64,000 nt of DNA from CALLCD01 sp039196965 (lineage in GTDB: Bacteria; Pseudomonadota; Alphaproteobacteria; Caulobacterales; Hyphomonadaceae). The position numbers and the translations under genes are program-made. Under the pieces are notes generated by a model that saw only the letters and a program-made list of their open reading frames with translations, searched no databases and was not told the DNA's origin. The stretch covers positions 62,001 to 126,000 of the forward strand of contig JBCCUK010000004.1 of NCBI GenBank assembly GCA_039196965.1. The letters are read 5' to 3'. The number at the start of each line of letters is the position of its first letter. The stretch's first letter is position 1. Below, piece after piece: positions 52,661 to 61,245 of the stretch.

Positions 52661-54799
52661 TTGAACGGTTCCGATAAGTTCATCCTACTAAATGGGCACG
52701 ACAGTTCCATTGTATTGGAGGCCGAGATCGGCGAACGCCCAAGTCTTTTGTACTGGGGACCAAAACTCAGCGAAATTGATCCGGCCACATTGAAGAGCAT
52801 GACCTTGCGCCAACACGCGCCGGGCTGCGCCGATACGGAAGTCGAAGCATCTTTGCTAAATGAGATGGGTGCGAGCTTTGCAGGTCCGCCCGGCTTCACA
52901 GCCCATAGGCATGGAAAAGATTGGGCGACGCTGTTTTCTGTTCGAGAAGTTGATCACGCTACTCCGAATACGGTCGAAATTTTTTGCATCGATACGGTCA
53001 CCAAAGTCTCCGCTCAGCACTCTATTGAAATTGATCCGGAAACGGATGTCGCAACTTTCAATACCGCAATCACAAACGATGGCGAAATGGATTTGACCCT
53101 GGACTGGTGCGCAAGCGCCGTCCTTCCCGTTAATAGCAGCGCGACAAAGATGATGGGATTTACAGGCCGATGGGCCGATGAATTCCAGATCGAAGACGTC
53201 GAGGCGTTTCATGGAAGCTATATAAGGGAGAATAGATCAGGACGCACAAGCCACGACTGTTTCCCCGGGTTGATTTTACGATCACCTGAGACAAATGAGA
53301 ATGGCGGATGCTGCTTCGGCTATCATCTTGGATGGAGCGGTAACAGCCGGATACGCGCAGACCGCCTGAATGATGGAAGATCCTTTGTCCAGTTCGGAGA
53401 GTATCTTTATCCGGGGGAGATAATTCTGGCCAAGGGAGAAGCTTACGAGACACCCCGCCTTTACGCAGCAAGATCCGACGAAGGTCTCAGCGCCCTGTCG
53501 CAAAAATTTCATGAACATCTTCGGCAGAAAGTTATGGACAGCCGGATCAGAGGCAAATCGCGCCCAGTGCATTATAATACCTGGGAAGCTGTATATTTCG
53601 ATCATGATGAGGAGGCTCTGTTTAAACTCGCGGAAACAGCGGCCTCGCTCGGCGTGGAGCGTTTCGTTCTGGATGATGGCTGGTTCGGCGACAGGCGAGG
53701 CCCAAACGCGGGGTTAGGCGACTGGACGCCCTCGCCGGACATTTATCCTGAAGGCTTGGGGCCGCTCATAAATCATGTTCGAAGTCTCGGCATGGAGTTC
53801 GGCCTTTGGGTTGAGCCGGAAATGGTCAATCCGGACTCAGATCTTTTTAGATCGCACCCGGACTGGATTTTTAGGACAGATGGCCGGGAACACGAACCAT
53901 CCCGCAACCAGTTTCCTCTCGATCTTACCAGATCCGACGTGCGAGATTATCTCTTCGCTCAAATTGATGACCTTCTTTCGGCCTACCCAATCAACTACCT
54001 CAAATGGGATATGAACCGGGATGTTCTTTTACCCGGTAGCTGCGGACGAGCCTCGGCAGGCCGGCATGTCCGAGCTGCATATAATTTAATAGATCGATTG
54101 CGAGCACGGCATCCGGAGGTCGAAATTGAAAGCTGCTCATCTGGCGGCGCGCGCGCCGATTATGGCATCTTACAACGAACAGATAGAATTTGGACATCGG
54201 ACACGAACGACGCCCTCGATCGCCATCGCATCCAACGACATGCGTCCCATTTCTTTCCCCTGGAGATTATGGGCGCACATGTCGGACCGGCGACCTGTCA
54301 CATAACCGGCAGACGGCTCAGCATGAAACTTCGCGTTGCCACGGCAATGTTCGGACATATGGGGCTCGAACTTGATCTGAATCGGGTACCAAAGTCCGAT
54401 CTGGACACGCTGAAATCAGGTATTGAACTCTACAAGCAGCACAGAGATTTCTTGCACAGCGGTCTCCTGCACCGTTTGGACACCCCATCCAGCGTCAGCG
54501 CCAGCGGCGTCGTAGCAATGGACGGATCAGAGGCAATTTTCTCCTGGTGCAATGTCACGGGCCACGGTGAAACGCTACCAGGGCGGATCGTCTTTACAGG
54601 GCTAAAACCCGATGAACTCTACAGGGTGCGCATCATCTGGCCGTCAAAGATCAAGTCGGTATCGGAACCATCCGTCATCGACGCATTGGATCTCAAAGGT
54701 GGAGGCAGCCCAATATTGGGAGACATGCTGATGGAGATTGGCATCCAGGTGCCATTGCTCCATCCTGAAACCTGCTTGATATGGCATTTACAGGCTTGA
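52661..54799 (+). CDS. GH36 alpha-galactosidase
   Basis: A 712-residue glycoside hydrolase family 36 alpha-galactosidase. The catalytic nucleophile Asp450 lies in YLKWDMNRD and the acid/base Asp514 in WTSDTNDALDRHRIQRH. Other family blocks are FVLDDGWFGDRRG, GLWVEPEMVNPDSDL and ESCSSGGARADYGI. TTG at 52661 is the only start after the upstream stop and has GAGGGG about 9 bases ahead. No signal peptide is seen, so its substrate must first be taken up. It cleaves alpha-linked galactose from small galactosides such as melibiose, raffinose or galactosyl-glycerol. Followed by glpD and galT on the same strand. Confidence 0.93.
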   Translation: MNGSDKFILLNGHDSSIVLEAEIGERPSLLYWGPKLSEIDPATLKSMTLRQHAPGCADTEVEASLLNEMGASFAGPPGFTAHRHGKDWATLFSVREVDHATPNTVEIFCIDTVTKVSAQHSIEIDPETDVATFNTAITNDGEMDLTLDWCASAVLPVNSSATKMMGFTGRWADEFQIEDVEAFHGSYIRENRSGRTSHDCFPGLILRSPETNENGGCCFGYHLGWSGNSRIRADRLNDGRSFVQFGEYLYPGEIILAKGEAYETPRLYAARSDEGLSALSQKFHEHLRQKVMDSRIRGKSRPVHYNTWEAVYFDHDEEALFKLAETAASLGVERFVLDDGWFGDRRGPNAGLGDWTPSPDIYPEGLGPLINHVRSLGMEFGLWVEPEMVNPDSDLFRSHPDWIFRTDGREHEPSRNQFPLDLTRSDVRDYLFAQIDDLLSAYPINYLKWDMNRDVLLPGSCGRASAGRHVRAAYNLIDRLRARHPEVEIESCSSGGARADYGILQRTDRIWTSDTNDALDRHRIQRHASHFFPLEIMGAHVGPATCHITGRRLSMKLRVATAMFGHMGLELDLNRVPKSDLDTLKSGIELYKQHRDFLHSGLLHRLDTPSSVSASGVVAMDGSEAIFSWCNVTGHGETLPGRIVFTGLKPDELYRVRIIWPSKIKSVSEPSVIDALDLKGGGSPILGDMLMEIGIQVPLLHPETCLIWHLQA

Positions 54800-54936
54800 G
54801 ATCTTTTTTTGTGATCAGCCCTTAATACACCCGGCACACTTCATTTACGAGTTGGTGCTTCTATCTGTAAAGGCGCAGACCTTGCACATGACACGCACAA
54901 AAACCGAATCCTCTCAAATTGGAATACGATTAGCTC

Positions 54937-56421
54937 ATGTACGATTTACTGGTGATCGGCGGTGGCATAAACGGGGCCGGCATTGCGCGGGACGCTGCGG
55001 GGCGCGGTTTAAAAGTGTTGCTCTGCGAGAAGGATGATCTGGCATCGCACACGTCCTCGGCAAGTACGAAACTCATCCATGGCGGATTGAGATATCTTGA
55101 AAACTATGATTTCGGGCTTGTGCGCAAAGCGCTAATCGAGCGCGAAGTGCTGCTTCAAATGGCACCACACATCATCTGGCCCATGCGTTTCGTGTTGCCA
55201 CAGGACCGCAATATCCGGTCGCCCTGGCTCGTGCGTCTCGGACTTTTTCTGTATGATAATCTCGGCGGGCGAAAAATACTGCCGGGAACGAAAGTGCTTC
55301 ACCGCTCGAAAAGCAGACATCTTTCCCCCCTCTCCACAAAATACAAGAAGGCGTTTGAGTATTCGGACTGCTGGGTCGAAGATTCCCGCCTCGTTGTATT
55401 GAATGCCGTCGATGCAGCCGAACGGGGCGCTGACATCAAAACACGCACGAAATGTATAGGTCTCCGTGCTGAAAGCGGTGCTTGGCAGGCAAACCTTGAG
55501 AACGATGATGGCACGCGTACGGAAGTGACCGCAAAAGCTGTTGTGAACGCCGCCGGCCCGTGGGTCGATAATGTAACGGGTCTGGCCAGCCAACGCTCAA
55601 ATAGCGATCATGTTCGTCTTGTCAAAGGCAGTCACATCATCGTCAACTCGCACTTTGAAGGAGACCAGGCTTATATCTTTCAAAATGAAGATGAGCGAAT
55701 TATTTTCGCCATTCCCTACGAGAATGGAAACTTTACTCTCATTGGCACCACGGATGAAGCCTTCGAAGGCGATCCACAGTCAGCCGATATTTCACAGGGC
55801 GAGATCGATTATCTTTGCGATTCGGTGAATAAGTATTTTCAAAAAAATATCGCGGCAGGCGATGTCGTCGCCACATATTCCGGCGTCAGACCTTTATACG
55901 ACGATAAAAGTGACAATGTTTCCGCGGTCACGCGAGATTATGTCTTGACACATATCGAAGCAGATGAAGCCACGCTCATTTCCGTCTATGGTGGAAAGAT
56001 AACGACCTACCGCAAGCTCGCTGAAGATGTGATGGATGAGCTTACGGATATCTTTCCAACCTCAAATAAGAAGTGGACCAAGACCGCGCCCCTCCCCGGA
56101 GGAGATATCCCCAATGCTGATTTCGAAGCCTTCAACAAACCGGTCTCAGAAAAATATTCATGGATGGACCAGGATACTCTCCACCGCCTCATCCGCGCAT
56201 ATGGAACACGCGTAGATCAGATAATCGGAACTGCAACCTCGGTGGATAATTTGGGTACGCATTATGGCGGCGGTCTCTATCAAGCCGAGATAGACTATTT
56301 ACAGCAAAACGAGTTTGCGCGGACAGCTATGGATGTTCTCTATCGGCGCTCCAAACTCTACCTTCATATATCAGCAGACCAGCAGGCTGCACTTGCAGCA
56401 GCAATGGAAAACGGCAACTAA
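54937..56421 (+). CDS. glpD: Glycerol-3-phosphate dehydrogenase
   Basis: A 494-residue FAD-dependent sn-glycerol-3-phosphate dehydrogenase at the inner face of the membrane, passing electrons to quinones and yielding dihydroxyacetone phosphate. The FAD motif is YDLLVIGGGINGAGIARDAAGRG. Further signatures are SSASTKLIHGGLRYLENYDFGLVRKALIER, TIIGTTDEAFEG-like FTLIGTTDEAFEG, and VTRDYVLTH with SVYGGKITTYRKLAE. No glpK or glpR neighbour is in the window. It lies between an alpha-galactosidase and galT, an uncommon setting that hints at use of the glycerol half of a galactosyl-glycerol. Confidence 0.93.
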   Translation: MYDLLVIGGGINGAGIARDAAGRGLKVLLCEKDDLASHTSSASTKLIHGGLRYLENYDFGLVRKALIEREVLLQMAPHIIWPMRFVLPQDRNIRSPWLVRLGLFLYDNLGGRKILPGTKVLHRSKSRHLSPLSTKYKKAFEYSDCWVEDSRLVVLNAVDAAERGADIKTRTKCIGLRAESGAWQANLENDDGTRTEVTAKAVVNAAGPWVDNVTGLASQRSNSDHVRLVKGSHIIVNSHFEGDQAYIFQNEDERIIFAIPYENGNFTLIGTTDEAFEGDPQSADISQGEIDYLCDSVNKYFQKNIAAGDVVATYSGVRPLYDDKSDNVSAVTRDYVLTHIEADEATLISVYGGKITTYRKLAEDVMDELTDIFPTSNKKWTKTAPLPGGDIPNADFEAFNKPVSEKYSWMDQDTLHRLIRAYGTRVDQIIGTATSVDNLGTHYGGGLYQAEIDYLQQNEFARTAMDVLYRRSKLYLHISADQQAALAAAMENGN

Positions 56422-56468
56422 TCCCCAAGCCAATTAAAACTATCCACACCGGGACAGGGCTGAAGGCC

Positions 56469-57542
56469 ATGCAACTCTCTCGCACCGTCGGCTCAAAGCC
56501 TGTCCATCGGCGGGACCACCGCAAGCAGGATGGCCGCCGTCTTTTCCTGTATGGATATTCGCCACACGAACTCGATCCCGTCCCCGGTGAAGAACTTGAT
56601 CGTTTGACCGGCAGCGAACTCAGATTTCATCCACTACGACAGACTTGGTCGGTATATGCGGCTAGGCGCAATCAGCGCACCTTTAAGCCAAGCGCAGCCG
56701 CCGACCCTTTGGCTGCCTCAACACCAAATCATCCGCTTACCGAAATTCCCTTTGAGAATTTTGAGCTATGCATTTTCGAAAACAGGTTTCCGGCCTTTCA
56801 TTCTGATACGATGTCACTGATCAACGATGTCGCAGGGGTTGAACAAAGAGACGCAGACGGATGTTGCGAAGTCATTGTATATGCACCCGAACAGGACGGG
56901 TCTCTTGCCACACTCAGCCAGGACAAGCGACGACTTATCCTTGCCGCATGGATCGATCGATATGAAAATCTGTACAAGGAAGGTCATGCATATGTTCTTC
57001 CCTTCGAAAATCGCGGAGAGGCTGTCGGCGTAACACTACACCATCCCCACGGACAGTTATATGCACTTCCAGTCATACCAGAGCCTCAAAAAGCTGCCGC
57101 TCAAGCATTCGGAGATGGTTATGATCTGTCGAAGCAACTAAACACTTGGGACGAAGACTACGCCATAGCCGAGGCGGGCGGGATCGTCGCATTTGCGCCG
57201 CCCTTCGCCAGATTTCCCTATGAGGTCTGGCTCGCTCCCAGAAATCCGGTATCCGGGCCCTGGGCATTCTCTGAGGAGCAGGCGGACGGATTCGCCCATC
57301 TGCTTGGCGAGATCACCCGGCGCTATGATACATTCTTCGGAGAGACGACCCCCTACATGTTGTCGCTCCAGGCTTCACCCTATGGCAGGGACGACCGTTT
57401 TCAGTTCACCGCACAATTCTATCCCCTGCTCAGAAGCCCGGGGCGGGTGAAGCATTTTGCATCTCTAGAACAGGTAACGGGAATATATTCCGTCGACATC
57501 ATGCCGGAGAAGACAGCGTCATCTCTTCGAGATATAAAATAG
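56469..57542 (+). CDS. galT: Galactose-1-phosphate uridylyltransferase
   Basis: A 357-residue GalT, exchanging UMP between UDP-glucose and galactose 1-phosphate in the Leloir pathway. The catalytic motif H192-P-H194-G-Q196 is intact, with His194 as the uridylylated residue. The C-terminal half holds FAPPFARFPYEVWLAP and YMLSLQASPYG, typical of the HIT-like second domain. The gene follows glpD by 47 bases. No galK, galE or galM is in the window, so the rest of the pathway must be elsewhere. Its stop is 16 bases from that of the convergent hydrolase gene, with no terminator between. Confidence 0.93.
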   Translation: MQLSRTVGSKPVHRRDHRKQDGRRLFLYGYSPHELDPVPGEELDRLTGSELRFHPLRQTWSVYAARRNQRTFKPSAAADPLAASTPNHPLTEIPFENFELCIFENRFPAFHSDTMSLINDVAGVEQRDADGCCEVIVYAPEQDGSLATLSQDKRRLILAAWIDRYENLYKEGHAYVLPFENRGEAVGVTLHHPHGQLYALPVIPEPQKAAAQAFGDGYDLSKQLNTWDEDYAIAEAGGIVAFAPPFARFPYEVWLAPRNPVSGPWAFSEEQADGFAHLLGEITRRYDTFFGETTPYMLSLQASPYGRDDRFQFTAQFYPLLRSPGRVKHFASLEQVTGIYSVDIMPEKTASSLRDIK

Positions 57543-57558
57543 CAAATAGCGGCAATTA

Positions 57559-59190
57559 TTACGGCTTCAGCGCGCTCTCAATCATCTTTTGATAGATGCT
57601 GATATCGTCCCGTGGTGCAAAATCGATGACCGACAGATCATAACTGTCGGGGAGACTTGCAAAATATTCTGTGGCCTCATCCGCATCCTCAAAATCCCGA
57701 TCGATAAACGTATAGAGAGTTTCGACCAGTTCCGGATTCTGCGCAAGGACCTGCTCGGTCTGATAGAGCGGACAATGGGTAGCCCCACCTATAGTGACCA
57801 ATTTCCCCTGCTCTAGAAAAGCTTCGGCATGCTGCGCATTCTCAATCGGTGTTGACCAATCGAAACTCCCGGAGACAAGCAGAACCGGCATCGGTAGCAT
57901 TTCATCGTCTCTGAAAGAGGCATCCACCTCCAGCGCAGCATCAACGTTCCGCGTGGCGCGATACCACCAATTCGGTTCAACCCACTGCCGCTCGACTTCC
58001 GCGAGCAGCTGATCATCCCGTTTATCCGAGATACCAAGACTGTTGTCTATCAACGCGGTGATCATGGGACCGTCAGAAGGCGTCGTCCTTGCAACGGCGG
58101 TCATCAGACCGAGAGCGCGATAATCTCCATTATAAAGTTCGAGAATAAAATGCGGCCACAAAGCGAGACCGTCCGTGTCCGTCTCACCGCCGAGGACATC
58201 GAAATAGCGAATGGCCCCCAGCCTCAAATCATCAGGTCCGACCGTGACATCTATCGTCCCGCCGGATGATGGATCCGCAACCGAGACCGTTGCAGGCTCG
58301 GTCCGCAGACGTTTCAAGACGGTTTTATAGGCGGCGAGCAGCCCGCCCTCGGGAATAGCGGGCGCAAGGTCCGGATCGGCTTCAGCTTGCGCCGCCAGCC
58401 GCGCCATCGACACCCAAAGCCATTTTGCGCTGTCATAGGCAAAATCGAGCGGCTCAACACCGCTCAGCAGGGCGCGGTCCACCGTGTCAGGCCATCGCTT
58501 CATATACGAGAAACTCCACTGGGAACCGAAACTACATCCCCGCAAAACGATCTTCCCATACCCCAGCGCTTTCCGGACATCGTAGATATCGTCGACAATA
58601 TTGATGATGTCATAGCCTCCGACATCGACCCCGGCGGCTGTCCACCTCTCAAGGGCGACTTGATAGGCATCGGCCGATCGCTTAGACGCCTTGATCATCG
58701 ACGCGGGCTGGTCGAGCGGAGCGATTGCCGCATTGCGTATGGAGAGATCGGGCACGAGCCCCGGGACACCGGGATTGCCTCTTTGGCTTATAGCGATGAC
58801 ATCCCGCGTTTTCCGCAATCGGTTCAGCGCGGCAATGGTCACCGGTGTGTCGAATTCATATTCACCCCCGGGTCCGCCGGGCAACAGAAAGACCGGTGCC
58901 CGCCCATCTGTCTTTTCAATCGCCGGATATCTCTGAAAGTGCACCGCGATCATGCGGGACTCTGGTTGAGATCTGTTTTCTGGAACCAGTATCAGCCCGC
59001 GCTCGCCGACAATCTCGACACCGCCAGATATCAGTATATCCGGCGTCAGAATAATCTGACGGGTGGGCTCCGGTTCCTGAGCGTGCGCGGGAGCCAGATG
59101 GCTGGCGCAAGTGATCAACACAATGGCCGACAAGATGGCTCTACTGGCAGCAAAATGAGATGGGCTGAAAGAGAGGTTGCGCAGGCTCAT
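57559..59190 (-). CDS. Exported alpha/beta hydrolase, S33 (TAP-like) peptidase type
   Basis: A 543-residue exported hydrolase of the S33 family (tripeptidyl/prolyl aminopeptidase-like). A signal peptide spans about residues 1-38 (ending APAHAQ). The ATG at 59190 with GGGAG ahead is chosen; the frame continues 114 codons further but without a plausible product. Oxyanion region VFLLPGGPGG, nucleophile Ser220 in RGCSFGSQWS, acid in GSFDWSTPI and His in GGATHCPLYQ form the triad. It should release N-terminal residues or hydrolyse small esters/peptides in the periplasm. It is divergent from the D-threonine-aldolase-like gene and convergent with galT. Confidence 0.85.
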   Translation of the reverse strand: MSLRNLSFSPSHFAASRAILSAIVLITCASHLAPAHAQEPEPTRQIILTPDILISGGVEIVGERGLILVPENRSQPESRMIAVHFQRYPAIEKTDGRAPVFLLPGGPGGEYEFDTPVTIAALNRLRKTRDVIAISQRGNPGVPGLVPDLSIRNAAIAPLDQPASMIKASKRSADAYQVALERWTAAGVDVGGYDIINIVDDIYDVRKALGYGKIVLRGCSFGSQWSFSYMKRWPDTVDRALLSGVEPLDFAYDSAKWLWVSMARLAAQAEADPDLAPAIPEGGLLAAYKTVLKRLRTEPATVSVADPSSGGTIDVTVGPDDLRLGAIRYFDVLGGETDTDGLALWPHFILELYNGDYRALGLMTAVARTTPSDGPMITALIDNSLGISDKRDDQLLAEVERQWVEPNWWYRATRNVDAALEVDASFRDDEMLPMPVLLVSGSFDWSTPIENAQHAEAFLEQGKLVTIGGATHCPLYQTEQVLAQNPELVETLYTFIDRDFEDADEATEYFASLPDSYDLSVIDFAPRDDISIYQKMIESALKP

Positions 59191-59362
59191 TCTATTGGCT
59201 CCCTGTTGGTTCCTCGTTTGGCTTCTGGCCATCGGATTTGGCGACGCTTGTTTATCGCACCACCGAACCGGCGATGAAAACACCGTTCGATAATTGATCT
59301 CGTCACATCCGATTTTGCGTTTCATTCTAAAGCAAATTCGGTATTGGTGACTATAGGGCGAA

Positions 59363-59379
59363 TGTATACGCAGTATACA
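59363..59379. promoter_or_regulatory. GntR-type palindrome before the D-amino-acid genes
   Basis: Perfect inverted repeat TGTATAC-GCA-GTATACA, 22 bases before the start of the 59402 gene. The form is like GntR-family (FadR/VanR-type) operators. A single GTATAC recurs at 60589-60594 before the cyclodeaminase relic. No GntR gene is in the window. Confidence 0.5.
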
Positions 59380-59401
59380 AATATCGAGGCATGGAGATAC
59401 G

Positions 59402-60529
59402 ATGGATCTAACGGGTCTTTCCACACCGACATTGATATTGGACAAACCTAAAATGGTGCGGAATATCGAGCGCATGGCGTCGCGTATAGACGCGCTAGGC
59501 GGGACGTTGCGGCCCCATGTAAAGACCCACAAGTCGATAGAGGTCTGGAAGGAAGTGCGCCGTCATGGCCCGGTAAAGGGGATGACAGTTTCAACCCTGA
59601 AGGAAGCTCATTATTTTTTCGAGCATGGCGAGACGGATATATTCTATGCTGTAAGCCTCGCGCCGAATAAGTTTCTCGAGGCCACCAATCTGATCAAAGC
59701 GGGATGCGATTTAAAGGTTACGCTCGACAATGTGGCCGCCGCCAAGATGCTGTCGGAGTTTGCAGAAGAGAATGACGTTGTTTTCAAGGTCATCATTGAA
59801 CTGGATGTAGACGGCCATCGCTCTGGAATCGATCCAAAGAGCGATCTCCTGATCGGCGTCGCCCGACATCTGACCAAAAACTGCGAGCTCGCCGGTGTGA
59901 TGACCCATGCTGGCGAATCCTATGGCTGCCGAACCAGAAGCGAACTTAAAGCCGCAGCACAGAACGAACGAGACGCAACGGTTCATGCAGCGAAGCGTCT
60001 GCGCGATGCAGGCTTTGCGTGCAAGACCGTATCGATTGGGTCGACGCCAACCATCTGTACAGTCAACGATCTGACCGGCATTACGGAGGTCCGACCCGGC
60101 GTCTACACCTTCTTCGATCTGGTCATGCAGGGCGTTGGTGTTTGCAAGACCGAGGACATTGCCATCTCGGTCCTAGCGACGGTTATTGGTCACCAGAAAG
60201 AACGCAACTGGGTGATCACCGATGCCGGCTGGATGGCCATGTCCCGTGACCGAGGCACCTCAAATCAGGACATCGATTATGGCTATGGGCAGGTCTGCGA
60301 TACGGATGGATCGCCCATCAGTGATCTACATGTCCTGCAGGCAAATCAGGAGCACGGCGTGATCGCGTCGATGAGTGGAGCCGAACCGCCATGGGACAGA
60401 CTTCCTGTTGGCGCGATGGTGCGTGTTCTGCCAAATCATGCCTGTGCCACTGCAACGCAATATGATGGGTATCAGGTCCTCGAAGATGATAAAGTTGTAG
60501 GTGAATGGGGCCGGATCGCTGGGTGGTGA
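59402..60529 (+). CDS. D-threonine aldolase-like PLP enzyme
   Basis: A 375-residue PLP enzyme of the D-threonine aldolase/D-serine dehydratase (DSD1) group with an alanine-racemase-type barrel. GLSTPTLILDKPKMVRNIERM is the usual start; the PLP lysine is in LRPHVKTHKS. The C-terminal metal site is in RVLPNHACATATQYD (His-x-Cys). VMTHAGESYG and SIGSTPT are further family blocks. Members cleave D-threonine to glycine and acetaldehyde, or dehydrate D-serine or hydroxyaspartate. The gene is preceded by a GntR-like palindrome and followed by a cyclodeaminase relic and a D-aminoacylase-like gene, which supports a D-amino acid role. Confidence 0.88.
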   Translation: MDLTGLSTPTLILDKPKMVRNIERMASRIDALGGTLRPHVKTHKSIEVWKEVRRHGPVKGMTVSTLKEAHYFFEHGETDIFYAVSLAPNKFLEATNLIKAGCDLKVTLDNVAAAKMLSEFAEENDVVFKVIIELDVDGHRSGIDPKSDLLIGVARHLTKNCELAGVMTHAGESYGCRTRSELKAAAQNERDATVHAAKRLRDAGFACKTVSIGSTPTICTVNDLTGITEVRPGVYTFFDLVMQGVGVCKTEDIAISVLATVIGHQKERNWVITDAGWMAMSRDRGTSNQDIDYGYGQVCDTDGSPISDLHVLQANQEHGVIASMSGAEPPWDRLPVGAMVRVLPNHACATATQYDGYQVLEDDKVVGEWGRIAGW

Positions 60530-60570
60530 TCGGCTATCCGATGCTGAACCCACAATAGGTTTCAACCGTA

Positions 60571-61187
60571 ATCAGGAATATAGTCAACGTATACTATGTC
60601 TCCGAAAAAGCTGTTCGGGCTTGCGTAAAACAGGATGATGTCACCCAAGCGATCTCCGAAATCTTCATAACCCTGGCAGAAGACAAGGCCACCAACTTCC
60701 CAATCGTACGGGAGGTCCTGAACTATGCGGACGCTATATTTGGCTTCAAATCCGGTGTTGATCGCGCCGGTCCGACCCTTGGCGTGAAGGCCGAGGGACT
60801 ATGGCCCGGAAACAAGGCGAAGGGCATCGCCAACCATCAATCCACCATCGTACTCTTTGACCCGGGAAGCGGATCGCCCCATGCGCTTGTTAGGGGAACA
60901 TACCTCACTGCGCTGCGAACCGCCGCTGCGAGCGCCCTTTCCATTCGCCACCTGGCCCGGAAAGACAGTCAGACCCTTGGTATATTGGGAGCCGGCGGAC
61001 AGGCCGTGTATCAACTCAAGGCAGCGCTGCCTGAGCGCTCATTTTCAAAACTGCTGATTCACGACGCCTCCGAGGAAGCGGCCGGTGAGCTCAAATCCCA
61101 GTTTGAGAACGATCTCTCACCGGTATGGGCCTCCAGGATCTTGCCGCCGCGCGCCTTGCTCTCGCGGCGACCATTGACGCCGAATAG
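60571..61187 (+). pseudogene. Ornithine cyclodeaminase/mu-crystallin-family pseudogene
   Basis: The N-terminal part reads NIVNVYYVSEKAVRACV and on through AEGLWPGNKAKGIANHQST and LRTAAASALSIRHLARKD to the Rossmann motif LGILGAGGQAVYQL, all typical of the family (about 320 residues when whole). No ATG, GTG or TTG is in frame before 60784; the expected start position carries ATC (60571). After FENDLS the frame is lost, but in another frame TGMGLQDLAAARLALAATID appears and ends at TAG 61185, the known C-terminus. About 150-180 middle codons are therefore missing, with the junction near 61119. The enzyme would have acted with the D-threonine-aldolase-like neighbour. Confidence 0.85.
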
Positions 61188-61245
61188 GCTGTCCGTCTTG
61201 ATTGGAAAACGGTAGAAAACATTCACGAGGAACGGGTTCAAACGC

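Noticed and set aside
58387..59277. 296-codon open frame opposite the S33 hydrolase
   Set aside because: Antisense shadow of a clear signal-peptide hydrolase; the protein has no recognisable domain and an odd His/Arg-rich composition.
59191..59532. 114-codon extension of the S33 hydrolase gene
   Set aside because: It crosses the GntR-like operator and the start of the divergent gene, and the signal peptide starts at 59190.
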